Below, one piece after another: positions 23,862 through 32,371 of a stretch of DNA of 47,331 nucleotides. A model generated the notes under the pieces. It did no database searches and had not been told where the DNA came from. It saw only the letters and a program-made list of their open reading frames with translations. Origin of the DNA: Nitrospirota bacterium (GTDB lineage: Bacteria > Nitrospirota > Nitrospiria > Nitrospirales > NS-4); NCBI GenBank assembly GCA_005877565.1, contig VBOK01000077.1, forward strand, positions 1 to 47,331, given 5' to 3'. How positions within the stretch are numbered: the first letter of the stretch is position 1; each line of letters opens with the position of its first letter. The position numbers and the translations under genes were made by a program.

Positions 23862-24762
23862 AGGCGTGCAGCCCCGACAGCAGGAAGTTGACGCCCCAGA
23901 AGCAGAAGATGACCATGCCGAAGCCGAAGACCTGATAGAGCGCGGCGCGATGGCCTTCCCAGCCCCGGTTCATGCGAGCATGGATGTAGGCGCCGTAAAT
24001 CAGCCACACGATCAGCGACCATGTCTCCTTGGGATCCCAGGACCAGTACCCGCCCCACGCGTAGTTGGCCCACATCGCGCCCAAAATGACCCCGAAAGCC
24101 AGCAGCGGGAATCCGATCATGACCGACTTGTAGCCGAGCTCGTCGATCTTCTCCAGGCTCGGAAACGTATCGTAGATCGTGCCCCGGCGTCCCCGGTGCT
24201 CCGCGCGCTCCTTGAGCAGGTACATCATGCCGAGGCCGCCCGCCATCGCGAACGCCGCGTAGCTGGTCAGCGTAATGGAGACGTGGATGTAGATCCAATA
24301 GCTGTTCAACGCCGGCACCAGCGGCTCCGCGACCTGATAGCGGTACGGCAGGAGCGACGCGGCGCCCATCGCGATGAACCCGACCGACACGACGAAGGCC
24401 CCGATGGCCTTGATCCCGTATTTGAGCTCCAGGAACAGGTAGCCTGCGATGATCGCGAAGGAGACGTATGACATCGCCTCGAACTGGTTGGACCAGGGCG
24501 CGAACGTGCCGGACAGCTGCATGCGCTCGTAGGCTCTCATCCCCAAGGCCAGGCCGTTCATCAGAAGCCCGAAGAAGGTGACCCAGGTCGCGAGCTGTCC
24601 GAGCGGCTGCGCCCAGCCGTCGTCTTCCTCGGAGGACGCCGGATGCCCGGCATACGCCGGGCGCAGGGCCTTCTTCGACGCCGCGAGGTAGCCGAAGTAG
24701 AGCCCTACCGCCGCCAGGTAGAGCCAAAACGTCACATCAAAGAGAAACAGCGATCGAAACAT
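23854..24762 (-). CDS. ccsA: CcsA (CcsB)-type cytochrome c synthase subunit, haem handling protein
   Basis: A 302-residue protein with about eight membrane helices. It carries the tryptophan-rich haem-binding WWD motif WGGYWSWDPKETW (236-248), flanked by candidate haem-ligand histidines H160 and H261. In System II, CcsA and ResB together pass haem across the membrane and attach it to apocytochrome c. The stop of resB lies 19 bases upstream. Family names are inconsistent (CcsA, CcsB, ResC); the motif is what I rely on. Confidence 0.94.
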   Translation of the reverse strand: MFRSLFLFDVTFWLYLAAVGLYFGYLAASKKALRPAYAGHPASSEEDDGWAQPLGQLATWVTFFGLLMNGLALGMRAYERMQLSGTFAPWSNQFEAMSYVSFAIIAGYLFLELKYGIKAIGAFVVSVGFIAMGAASLLPYRYQVAEPLVPALNSYWIYIHVSITLTSYAAFAMAGGLGMMYLLKERAEHRGRRGTIYDTFPSLEKIDELGYKSVMIGFPLLAFGVILGAMWANYAWGGYWSWDPKETWSLIVWLIYGAYIHARMNRGWEGHRAALYQVFGFGMVIFCFWGVNFLLSGLHAYA

Positions 24763-24781
24763 AGCTTCTCCTCATTATAGC

Positions 24782-26203
24782 TTAGGCTGTTGGATGTCGC
24801 AGCGTCTTGAGACGCTCACTGATCCGTTGAAACTCGCGATCGAAGTCGATCTGCCCTTTGTAGGCCGTCCCGCCCAGGTAGACCGTCACGCCGTGCGGCT
24901 CGGAGACCACTTTGGCCCATACCCGCCGGTGAAAGATGAATGCCGACAGCATCACTCCCACAACCAGCAGGGTGGAGCCAACCCACACGATGATCACGCC
25001 CGGGTCCTTGGCGATCTGCAAGCCGGTGAACTTTTTCGTCAGGTAGCCAGTCAGCTCGAACTTGTACTTGGACCCCTGGATCTCGAACAGGTCGGGATAA
25101 TTATAGAAGATCCACGGTGCCGCGAGCTGCCGATCGTATTCCGTGATGGCCAGCTTGATAGCCGGGTTCTCGTGCTCGACCGTCTTCGAATAGACGCGAC
25201 GGTCCTTGGCGTCGAACCCGAAGTCCGCCACGAAATCCGTCAACTGGAGCTTGAGCCCCAGATTTTTCAGCTCGGACTCCTTACGCCAGTCCAGGATTGC
25301 CTCGCCGACGACCTTGTCCGTGGCCTTTTCCCGCACCACGATCCGCGCCTTTTCGACGCGGTCCCAGGAGTCGCCATAGCTGGACTGATAGAACCAGATG
25401 CCCTTATAGACCAGCGGGTCGTTGACGGTGATCGTCTTGGTGACCTGCTTCTCCCCGTTCTCGAGGACCGTGAGGGTGCTGTTGTAGGACTTGACCGCGC
25501 CGTTGTCGTAGTAGTCGAGCCAGAACTTGTCCACGTGCAGGTCAAAGTTCCCCTGCGGGACGTGATAGGTCTCCCCTTCGAGGCAGACGCCGAAGTCGCG
25601 GAAGCCCAGGATGTTACCGATGAGCCCGCCCGCCACGATGACCGTCACGCTGAGGTGGGCCACATGGGCGGCGACCCGACCCATGATGCCTTTCGTCGCG
25701 TAGAGGGTCGTCTCGGTCTCGGCCTTGTTGACCAGCACACGATAGCCCCGTTCGGCGAACGCCAAGCCCAACGCCTCGGCGACCTTGGGCCGTTCGTCCG
25801 GCAGGTCCACCGTCGCGGATCGCTTCAGGTTCTGGATGAACGATGCCGTGACGTTGACCTTATCCTGCCGGATCGAGCGCCAGATCGCCGGGAACCGCTG
25901 GTGGAAACAGGTCAGGGAGTTGATGCAGAGCAGGACCAGAACGGTCGAGAAGTACCAGGTATGATAGATGTCAACGAACCCCAGCTTGACGAACCACCAG
26001 TAGGCGTTCTCCCCGTACTCCTTGATGTAGACCTCAGGCCGCTCGCCCTGTTGGATGACCGTCCCCACCGTCGAGAGAATGGCCAGGGTGATCATCAGGA
26101 AAATCGCCAGTTTCAGCGAGCTGAAAAACTCGACGAGGGCGTCGCCGAATTCCTTGAAACTGAACGACTTCGCATCCTCGGTCCGTTTCGTAATGGCATC
26201 CAT
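24782..26203 (-). CDS. resB: ResB-like cytochrome c biogenesis protein
   Basis: A 473-residue System II component. Membrane helices lie near residues 30-50, 75-95, 165-190 and 420-440, with a large periplasmic domain between the last two that binds the apocytochrome. Landmarks are FSSLKLAIFLMITLAILSTVGT at the start (split here by helix 1) and the VVAHVAHLSV-type third helix. It is the first gene of the operon resB-ccsA-resA-tlpA-ccdA-flavoprotein. The ATG at 26203 has a promoter-like sequence 36 bases upstream. Confidence 0.92.
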   Translation of the reverse strand: MDAITKRTEDAKSFSFKEFGDALVEFFSSLKLAIFLMITLAILSTVGTVIQQGERPEVYIKEYGENAYWWFVKLGFVDIYHTWYFSTVLVLLCINSLTCFHQRFPAIWRSIRQDKVNVTASFIQNLKRSATVDLPDERPKVAEALGLAFAERGYRVLVNKAETETTLYATKGIMGRVAAHVAHLSVTVIVAGGLIGNILGFRDFGVCLEGETYHVPQGNFDLHVDKFWLDYYDNGAVKSYNSTLTVLENGEKQVTKTITVNDPLVYKGIWFYQSSYGDSWDRVEKARIVVREKATDKVVGEAILDWRKESELKNLGLKLQLTDFVADFGFDAKDRRVYSKTVEHENPAIKLAITEYDRQLAAPWIFYNYPDLFEIQGSKYKFELTGYLTKKFTGLQIAKDPGVIIVWVGSTLLVVGVMLSAFIFHRRVWAKVVSEPHGVTVYLGGTAYKGQIDFDREFQRISERLKTLRHPTA

Positions 26204-26239
26204 GGGGTTCGTGGCTTGAGCGTTGATCGCGGCTATTCA

Positions 26240-26269
26240 ATCCTACAAGGCGCGTGCAGGGACTGTCAA
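26240..26269 (-). promoter_or_regulatory. Candidate promoter of the resB operon
   Basis: Minus strand TTGACA (26264-26269), 18 bases, then TAGGAT (26240-26245). The -35 box is perfect and lies in one arm of an inverted repeat whose other arm holds the metK -35 box. Confidence 0.5.
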
Positions 26270-26284
26270 GATTTCTCCTTGACA
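26264..26284. promoter_or_regulatory. Inverted repeat carrying two divergent -35 boxes (resB and metK)
   Basis: TGTCAAG (26264-26270) and CTTGACA (26278-26284) are perfect 7-base arms around a 7-base centre. Each arm contains a TTGACA reading outward. A protein bound here could affect both operons; equally, two strong -35 boxes back to back would produce this by chance. Confidence 0.5.
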
Positions 26285-26308
26285 ACCGTGGACTTCACTC
26301 GCTACTCT
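26279..26308 (+). promoter_or_regulatory. Candidate promoter of metK-ahcY
   Basis: TTGACA (26279-26284), 18 bases, then TACTCT (26303-26308). The -10 is weak. The leader of about 65 bases contains a repeated nonamer ACTCTCAGG (26304-26312 and 26340-26348) and a five-codon upstream ORF. I do not recognise a SAM or SAH riboswitch. Confidence 0.4.
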
Positions 26309-26377
26309 CAGGGCCGAATCCGTCCGTGCCCGGACTCAGACTCTCAGGCAGCAAACCACAATGAGGGACTCCGAATA

Positions 26378-27529
26378 ATGAGCCGACACAACTACCTGTT
26401 CACGTCCGAATCCGTCACCGAAGGCCATCCCGACAAGATTGCGGACCAGATTTCGGATGGCATTCTGGATGCGATCATCGCCCAAGATAAGCGCTGCCGG
26501 GTCGCCTGCGAGACGATCCTGACCACCGGCATCGCGTTCGTCGCCGGCGAGATCTCCACCAAGGCCTATGTCGAGATTCCCGACATCATCCGCGAGACGA
26601 TCCGGCAGATCGGGTACGCCGACGCCACCTGGGGCTTTGATTACCACACCTGCTCCGTCATCACCTCGATCCACAACCAATCCCCTGACATCGCCGTCGG
26701 CGTGGACTCGGGCGGCGCGGGCGACCAGGGATTGATGTTCGGCTACGCGACGAACGAAACGCCCGAGCTGATGCCCATGCCCATTGTGCTCGCGCATCGC
26801 CTGACCCGGCGGCTGGCCGAAGTCCGGAAAAAGAGCCTCCTCCCGTGGATCCGCCCCGACGGCAAGTCCCAGGTGACGGTCGAATACCGGAATGGCCGGC
26901 CCGTCCGGGTGGACACGATCGTCGTCTCCACCCAGCACAGCCCGGACGTCACCAGCAAGAAGATCGAGCGGGAAGTGATCGAATACGTGATCAAGCCCGT
27001 CATGCCCAAGGACATCTTCGACCCCCTCAGCGTGAAATACCACATCAATCCGACCGGGCGGTTCGTGGTGGGCGGCCCCATGGGCGACACGGGGCTCACC
27101 GGGCGCAAGATCATCGTGGACACCTACGGCGGCGTCGGCAGCCATGGCGGCGGCGCGTTCTCGGGCAAGGACCCCAGCAAGGTGGACCGCTCGGCGTCGT
27201 ACATGGCTCGGTACATCGCGAAGAACATCGTGGCCGCGGGCCTCGCCGACAAGTGCGAGATTCAGCTGGCATACGCGATCGGCGTGCCCGAGCCGGTGTC
27301 CATTTTGATCGACACGAAAAACACCGAGAAGGTTTCCATCGACCTGGTTGACAAGCTGGTACGCAAGCACTTCCCCATGACCCCTCGCGGGATCATCGAC
27401 CACCTCAAGCTCCTACGGCCGATCTACAAGAAGACGGCGGCCTACGGACACTTCGGCCGCAACGAGACGGAGTTCACGTGGGAGAAGACCGATCTGGCGA
27501 AGGTCTTGCGGCGGGAAGCGGGCAAGTAA
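26378..27529 (+). CDS. metK: S-adenosylmethionine synthetase
   Basis: A 383-residue enzyme that makes SAM from methionine and ATP. The N-terminal ATP motif is GHPDK (16-20), and further blocks GGAGDQGLMFGYA, GGPMGDTGLTGRKIIVDTYGG and HGGGAFSGKDPSKVDRSASY are complete, so the protein looks functional. The ATG at 26378 shares its A with the stop of a five-codon upstream ORF (26361-26378). ahcY follows 46 bases downstream, the usual methyl-cycle pairing. Confidence 0.96.
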   Translation: MSRHNYLFTSESVTEGHPDKIADQISDGILDAIIAQDKRCRVACETILTTGIAFVAGEISTKAYVEIPDIIRETIRQIGYADATWGFDYHTCSVITSIHNQSPDIAVGVDSGGAGDQGLMFGYATNETPELMPMPIVLAHRLTRRLAEVRKKSLLPWIRPDGKSQVTVEYRNGRPVRVDTIVVSTQHSPDVTSKKIEREVIEYVIKPVMPKDIFDPLSVKYHINPTGRFVVGGPMGDTGLTGRKIIVDTYGGVGSHGGGAFSGKDPSKVDRSASYMARYIAKNIVAAGLADKCEIQLAYAIGVPEPVSILIDTKNTEKVSIDLVDKLVRKHFPMTPRGIIDHLKLLRPIYKKTAAYGHFGRNETEFTWEKTDLAKVLRREAGK

Positions 27530-27575
27530 CTTTCCTTTTTCAATCTGTCCCCATTTACTGACCAGGAGACGACCC

Positions 27576-28681
27576 GTGGACTACGACGTGAAAGACTTGA
27601 GACTGGCCGACCAGGGCCAGATGCGGATCGAGTGGGCCGAGGAGTCCATGCCGGTGCTGCGGCTCGTGCGGAAACGGTTCGCCAAGGAACGCCCCCTGCG
27701 CGGGGTCCGCATCGCCGCCTGCCTGCACGTGACGACCGAGACAGCGAACCTGATGCAGACCCTGCAGGCCGGCGGCGCCGAGGCGCGGCTGTGCGCCTCG
27801 AACCCCCTGAGCACGCAGGACGACGCGGCCGCCTCCCTGGTGGCCCACGATCACATCCCGACCTTCGCCATCAAGGGCGAAGACAAGAAGACCTACTACA
27901 AGCACATCCTCGCCGCGCTCGGCCACAACCCCACGATCACCATGGACGACGGGTGCGATCTCGTGTCCACGCTGCACAGCGAGCGGAAGACCGCCCGCAT
28001 CATCGGCGGGACCGAGGAGACCACGACGGGGGTGATCCGGCTGCGGAGCATGGCCCGGTCGCAGGCTACGGCTGGTGCGGGCGCGGCGTCGCCTCGCGGA
28101 CCAAAGGCATGGGTGCGGATGTGGTCATCACGGAAGTGGACCCGCTGAAAGCCCTCGAGGCCGTCATGGACGGCCACCGTGTCATGGCGATGGAGGAGGC
28201 CGCGCGGGTCGGCGACTTCTTCATCACTGTCACCGGCAACCTGAAGGTGATCCGCAAGGAGCACTTCGCGGCCATGAAGGACGGCGCCATCGTGTGCAAC
28301 TCCGGCCACTTCAACGTGGAGATCGACATCCCAGCGCTGGAGCGGCTCGCCCGCCGGCGCAAGATGGTCCGCGAGGGCGTGGAGCAGTTCCTCCTGCCGA
28401 ACGGCCGACGGATTAATCTATTAGGCGAGGGACGGCTCGTGAACCTGGCGCTGGCCGAGGGCCACCCCTCCAGCGTCATGGACATGAGCTTTGCCAATCA
28501 GGCGCTGGCGGTCGAATACCTGGTCAAGCACGGCCGGTCGCTGAAGAACCAGGTCTACCCGGTACCAGCGGCCATCGATAAGGAAATCGCCCGGCTCAAG
28601 CTCGCCGCCATGGGAGTGACCATCGACCGGCTCACGAAGGAGCAGGAGAAGTACCTCGCGTCGTGGGACATGGGGACGTAA
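27576..28681 (+). pseudogene. ahcY: S-adenosylhomocysteinase, internal deletion plus frameshift
   Basis: AhcY hydrolyses S-adenosylhomocysteine to homocysteine and adenosine. The 5' part (GTG at 27576 with AGGAG upstream) reads in one frame to GGTEETTTGVIRLRSMAR near 28060. The 3' part continues in another frame from VAGYGWCGRGVASR (about 28059) to the stop at 28681. At the join, the family segment that should carry NDSxTKxxFDNxYGTxxS and DGIxRATN is missing, roughly 50 codons, with a one-base shift. That segment holds the catalytic lysine and aspartate and part of the NAD-binding region, so the product should be inactive. Flanking parts are well conserved, which points to a recent event or an assembly fault. 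Confidence 0.85.
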
Positions 28682-28703
28682 GTCGGATTGACTCCGTGGG
28701 ACC

Positions 28704-28722
28704 ATTCGCATAAGATGCGAAT
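28704..28722. terminator. Hairpin downstream of ahcY
   Basis: ATTCGCAT (28704-28711) and ATGCGAAT (28715-28722) form a perfect 8-base stem with a 3-base loop, flanked by GGGA and CCC. No T-tract follows, so it may be a processing or regulatory hairpin rather than a terminator. Confidence 0.4.
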
Positions 28723-28740
28723 CCCTAAATCATTAACCCT

Positions 28741-28775
28741 CCTCACCCTGGCCCTCTTCCTCCAGGGGAGAGGGA
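28741..28775. repeat. CTCACCCTGGCCCTC-type intergenic palindrome
   Basis: The stretch contains CTCACCCTGGCCCTCTTCC followed by AGGGGAGAGGG and can fold on itself (CCCTC with GAGGG). Similar strings are common intergenic repeats in many bacterial genomes. It ends 15 bases before the gapA start and may influence its leader. Confidence 0.45.
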
Positions 28776-28790
28776 AATGAGAGAGAAAAC

Positions 28791-29795
28791 ATGGCCATCC
28801 GCATCGGCATCAACGGGTTCGGGCGCATCGGACGCAACGTGCTGCGCGCGTCCCTGGGCGATCCGGCCCTGGAATTCGTCGCGATCAACGACCTGACCGA
28901 CGCCAAGACCCTCGCCTACCTGCTCAAGTACGATTCGATCCACGGCGTGCTGGACGTCCCCGTCGAGGCCAAGGACGACTACCTGATCGTCGACAGCCGG
29001 CCCATCAAGATCCTGGCCGTCAGGGACCCGAAGGACCTCCCGTGGCGCAGCCTCGGCGTGGACTACGTGATCGAGTCCACCGGCCGTTTCACGAACCGGG
29101 ACGACGCCGCCAAGCATCTCGCCGCCGGCGCCAAGCGGGTCATCATCTCGGCGCCGTCCAAGGACGCAGACGTCACGCTCGTCCTGGGGGTCAACGAGAA
29201 GGACTACGATCCGAAGGCGCACCAGGTCGTTTCCAACGCCTCGTGCACGACAAACTGTCTCGCGCCGGTGGCCAAGGTCTTGCTAGATCGGTTTGGCATC
29301 AAGCATGGCCTCATGACCACGATCCACTCCTACACGAACGACCAGCAGCTCCTGGACCTGCCCCACAAGGACTTGCGCCGGGCTCGGGCGGCGGCCGTCT
29401 CGATGGTTCCCACGAGCACCGGCGCGGCCAGGGCCCTGCACCTTGTGCTGCCCCAGCTCAAGGGCAAGCTGGACGGCATGGCCATCCGGGTACCGACGCC
29501 GAACGTGTCCATGATCGACCTGACAGCGGAACTGGAGAGTGACGCGACGGCCGCCGATGTCAACGCCGCCTTCCGCGCGGCCGCGCAGGGGCCCCTGCAG
29601 GGCATCCTCCAGTATTCCGAGGATCCGGTGGTGTCGGTGGACATGAACGGGAATCCCCACTCGTCCATCGTGGACGCCCCGCTGACCACCGGGCTCGACA
29701 AGCGCATGGTGAAGGTCATCGCCTGGTACGACAACGAGTGGGGCTACTCGTGTCGGGTCCGCGACCTCATCAAATACATGGCCGCCCGCGGCTGA
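28791..29795 (+). CDS. gapA: Glyceraldehyde-3-phosphate dehydrogenase, type I
   Basis: A 334-residue NAD(P)-dependent enzyme. It interconverts glyceraldehyde 3-phosphate and 1,3-bisphosphoglycerate. The Rossmann start is IGINGFGRIGRNVLRA, the catalytic cysteine is C152 in SNASCTTNCLAPVAK, and the C-terminal WYDNEWGYSCRVRDL is canonical. The acidic residue in VAINDLTD favours NAD. It opens the gapA-pgk-tpiA-secG run; the next start is 19 bases downstream. GAGAGGGAAATGAGAG before the ATG gives a purine-rich ribosome site. Confidence 0.96.
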   Translation: MAIRIGINGFGRIGRNVLRASLGDPALEFVAINDLTDAKTLAYLLKYDSIHGVLDVPVEAKDDYLIVDSRPIKILAVRDPKDLPWRSLGVDYVIESTGRFTNRDDAAKHLAAGAKRVIISAPSKDADVTLVLGVNEKDYDPKAHQVVSNASCTTNCLAPVAKVLLDRFGIKHGLMTTIHSYTNDQQLLDLPHKDLRRARAAAVSMVPTSTGAARALHLVLPQLKGKLDGMAIRVPTPNVSMIDLTAELESDATAADVNAAFRAAAQGPLQGILQYSEDPVVSVDMNGNPHSSIVDAPLTTGLDKRMVKVIAWYDNEWGYSCRVRDLIKYMAARG

Positions 29796-29814
29796 GCGTA
29801 CCGGTCCCCTCCGC

Positions 29815-31014
29815 ATGCATCTGAACAAAGTCACCATCGAGGACCTGCCCCTCCGGGGAAAGCGCGTCATCATCCGCGCGGACTTCAACGTGCCGCTGGA
29901 CGAGAGCGGTCACATCACGGACGATACCCGCATCCGGGGCACCCTCCCGACCATCAACTACGCAGTGGACGAAGGCGCGCGGGTGATCCTGTGCTCCCAC
30001 CTGGGGCGTCCCAAGGGGAAAGTGGACCCACGCCTGAGCCTGGCGCCGGTCGCGCGCCGCCTCCAGCGCCTGCTCGGCAAAGAAGTCCTCTTCGCGGAGG
30101 ACTGCATCGGCGCGCAAGCCGAAACGCTGGTGAACAAGATGAAGCCGGGCGACGTGCTCCTGCTGGAGAATCTCCGATTCCACGCCGGCGAAGAGCAGAA
30201 CGACGACCAGTTCGCCAAGGCGCTGGCCTCCCTCGCCGACGCCTACGTCAACGACGCCTTCGGAGCCGCCCACCGCAACCACGCCTCCGTCTCGGGCATC
30301 ACAAAATACCTCCCCATGGCCGGGGCCGGCTTCCTCATGCGCAAGGAGATCGAGTACCTGGAAGGCGCCGTGGCCGACCCCATGCGCCCCTTCGTGGCCA
30401 TCCTGGGCGGAGCCAAGGTGTCCGGCAAGATCGGCGTGATCGAAAACCTCGGGAAAAAGGTGAACAAAGTCATCATCGGAGGCGGCATGGCGTTCACCTT
30501 CCTCAAGGCCATGGGCCTTGAGGTCGGCAACTCGCTCGTCGAGGACGGGATGCTTAGCTTCGCCAAGGAGATCTACGAGCACGCGGTCGGCCGGGGCGTG
30601 AAGTTCTACCTGCCCGTGGATTGCGTCGTGGCGACCAGCCCCAGCCCCGGGGAAGAAACCAAGATCGTGACGTCACAGGAGATTCCCAAGGGATGGTACG
30701 GCCTCGACATTGGCCCGGCCTCCGTCAAGTTGTTCACGGAAGCGCTCGGCAACGCCAAGACCATCCTCTGGAACGGCCCCATGGGACTCTTCGAAAACGA
30801 CGCCTACGCGCGCGGCACGATGGCGGTCGCCCACGCGGTCGCCGACGCCTACGCGTTGACCATCGTCGGCGGGGCAGACACGGCGCTGGCGGTCCACAAG
30901 GCAGGCGTGTCCGAGAGCATGTCCTTCATCTCCACCGGCGGCGGCGCCGCTCTCGAATTGCTGGAAGGCAAGGCCCTGCCGGGCATCGCTGCCCTGCCCA
31001 GCAAACCGACCTGA
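29815..31014 (+). CDS. pgk: Phosphoglycerate kinase
   Basis: A 399-residue monomeric enzyme. It makes ATP and 3-phosphoglycerate from 1,3-bisphosphoglycerate. Motifs include GKRVIIRADFNVPLD, the HLGRPKGK loop, LLENLRFHAGEEQND, IGGGMAFTFLK and the nucleotide-binding WNGPMGLFENDAYARGT with GGADTALAV and STGGGAALELLEGK at the end. It is complete and of usual length. tpiA follows after 18 bases. Confidence 0.96.
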   Translation: MHLNKVTIEDLPLRGKRVIIRADFNVPLDESGHITDDTRIRGTLPTINYAVDEGARVILCSHLGRPKGKVDPRLSLAPVARRLQRLLGKEVLFAEDCIGAQAETLVNKMKPGDVLLLENLRFHAGEEQNDDQFAKALASLADAYVNDAFGAAHRNHASVSGITKYLPMAGAGFLMRKEIEYLEGAVADPMRPFVAILGGAKVSGKIGVIENLGKKVNKVIIGGGMAFTFLKAMGLEVGNSLVEDGMLSFAKEIYEHAVGRGVKFYLPVDCVVATSPSPGEETKIVTSQEIPKGWYGLDIGPASVKLFTEALGNAKTILWNGPMGLFENDAYARGTMAVAHAVADAYALTIVGGADTALAVHKAGVSESMSFISTGGGAALELLEGKALPGIAALPSKPT

Positions 31015-31032
31015 TCCACCCGACGAAGTCCC

Positions 31033-31860
31033 ATGACCCCACGCCTGCGGCTGATCGTCGGAAACTGGAAGATGCACAAGACGATCCCGGAGGCCGTGGG
31101 ACTCGTCGAGCACCTGGCTGATCTGCTGAAGAAGTCTCCACCCACGAACGTCACCATCGTCATTGCTCCTCCGTTCACAGCCCTTTCAGCCGTCGCATCG
31201 GCATTAACGACGCATGGGCTCTTCGAGGGCACGGGAGGGGGGACCAGCAGACCGGGATCCCCTCCCGTTTCGATAGCCGCGCAGGACATGCACTGGGAAG
31301 ATGCCGGCGCGTACACCGGGGAAGTCTCGCCGCCGATGCTCAAAGATCTGGGCTGCCGCTACGTGATCGTCGGCCATTCGGAACGACGCCGCTATTTTGG
31401 CGAGACCGACGCCCTTGTACGGAAGAAAGTGCTGGCCGCGCTGCGCCACGGATTGCGGCCCATCCTCTGCATCGGCGAGACGTGGGACCAGCGCGCCCGC
31501 AATCAGACGGGGTCGGTGCTGGCCGCTCAATTGACGGAGGCGCTGACGGACGTTGACAAGGACCAGGGCGCGGATGTCGTGATCGCCTATGAACCGGTCT
31601 GGGCGATCGGGTCCGGCCAGCCCGCCACGCCCACGCAAGCCCGTGAGGCGCACCGGCACATTCGAGCGCGGATCACGGCGCGGTGGAGGCACGAGACAGG
31701 CGAGCGCGTGCCGATCCTCTACGGAGGGAGCGTGACGCCAGAGAACATCGGCGAGCTGCTCGCCATCCGCGAAGTGGATGGCGCGCTCGTCGGCGGAGCT
31801 TGTCTCGATCCCCCCCAGTTTGCTAGAATCCTCGCCGTCGCCAGTTCCGCTAAGGCGTAG
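31033..31860 (+). CDS. tpiA: Triosephosphate isomerase with an in-frame insertion
   Basis: A 275-residue TIM-barrel enzyme that interconverts dihydroxyacetone phosphate and glyceraldehyde 3-phosphate. All catalytic residues are present: K13 in GNWKMHK, H115 in VIVGHSERR and E187 in IAYEPVWAIGSG. It is about 20 residues longer than the usual 250-255. The extra piece is residues 60-78 (HGLFEGTGGGTSRPGSPP), in the loop before SIAAQDMHWEDAGAYTGE, and the DNA there is a 10-base inverted repeat (31231-31240 and 31259-31268). The core is intact, so activity is plausible. Confidence 0.94.
   Translation: MTPRLRLIVGNWKMHKTIPEAVGLVEHLADLLKKSPPTNVTIVIAPPFTALSAVASALTTHGLFEGTGGGTSRPGSPPVSIAAQDMHWEDAGAYTGEVSPPMLKDLGCRYVIVGHSERRRYFGETDALVRKKVLAALRHGLRPILCIGETWDQRARNQTGSVLAAQLTEALTDVDKDQGADVVIAYEPVWAIGSGQPATPTQAREAHRHIRARITARWRHETGERVPILYGGSVTPENIGELLAIREVDGALVGGACLDPPQFARILAVASSAKA
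31231..31268. repeat. Inverted repeat inside the tpiA insertion
   Basis: ACGGGAGGGG and CCCCTCCCGT are perfect 10-base arms around 18 bases. The element falls exactly in the part of tpiA with no counterpart in the family, which suggests a small palindromic element inserted in frame. Confidence 0.6.
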
Positions 31861-31869
31861 GAGCATGCC

Positions 31870-32271
31870 ATGTTCACAGCCCTGATCATCCTCCACGTGC
31901 TGGTCGCCTTCATCATGGTCGGCGTGATCCTCCTGCAATCCGGGAAGGGAGCGGAGATCGGGGCCGCCTTCGGCGGGTCCAGCCAGACCATCTTCGGTGC
32001 GCGCGGCGCCAACACGTTCCTAGGCAAGCTGACCGCCGTGGCGGCGACGATCTTCATGCTCACCTCGCTGTCGCTGGCGATCATGTCCAAACAGCGGAAC
32101 TACTCCTCAACCATCGGCCTGGACAAACCGCCCGCCTCCGCTCCGGCGGCGCCTTCGCCGGCTTCGGACACCCCGACGCCAACTCAATCCTCTCCGGCGC
32201 CGGTGCCCACCGCGCCGACTGCAGCCGATCCAGCCAATCCACCTTCCTCACCCGCGCCGACCAAACCATAG
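31870..32271 (+). CDS. secG: Protein translocase subunit SecG
   Basis: A 133-residue membrane protein. Two helices (about residues 3-22 and 54-74) flank the conserved loop LLQSGKGAEIGAAFGGSSQTIFGARGAN (split here by its glycine-rich middle). SecG assists SecYE in protein export. The C-terminal 50 residues are rich in proline, alanine and serine, longer than in typical SecG, and probably disordered. It starts nine bases after tpiA, the common tpiA-secG arrangement. I looked for a tRNA downstream, as in E. coli, and found none. Confidence 0.92.
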   Translation: MFTALIILHVLVAFIMVGVILLQSGKGAEIGAAFGGSSQTIFGARGANTFLGKLTAVAATIFMLTSLSLAIMSKQRNYSSTIGLDKPPASAPAAPSPASDTPTPTQSSPAPVPTAPTAADPANPPSSPAPTKP

Positions 32272-32371
32272 CAACAGCCTCTACCTCCTTATGCGGTTGT
32301 TTGCTTTACGCATACACCGCGCCTAGAATCCCCGCACGCGCTAGGCCCTGGAAGAACCGTGAGGAGTTCCG

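Noticed and set aside
26285..26377. SAM or SAH riboswitch before metK-ahcY
   Set aside because: I looked for the conserved cores and stems of known classes and found none; only a repeated nonamer and a short ORF are visible.
24794..27529. 911-codon plus-strand frame across resB and metK
   Set aside because: Its first 528 codons are the antisense of resB; only the part from 26378 is real (metK). No ribosome site or fold supports the upstream portion.
32272..32371. tRNA gene after secG
   Set aside because: The order recalls E. coli, but there is no acceptor stem, T-loop or anticodon arrangement.
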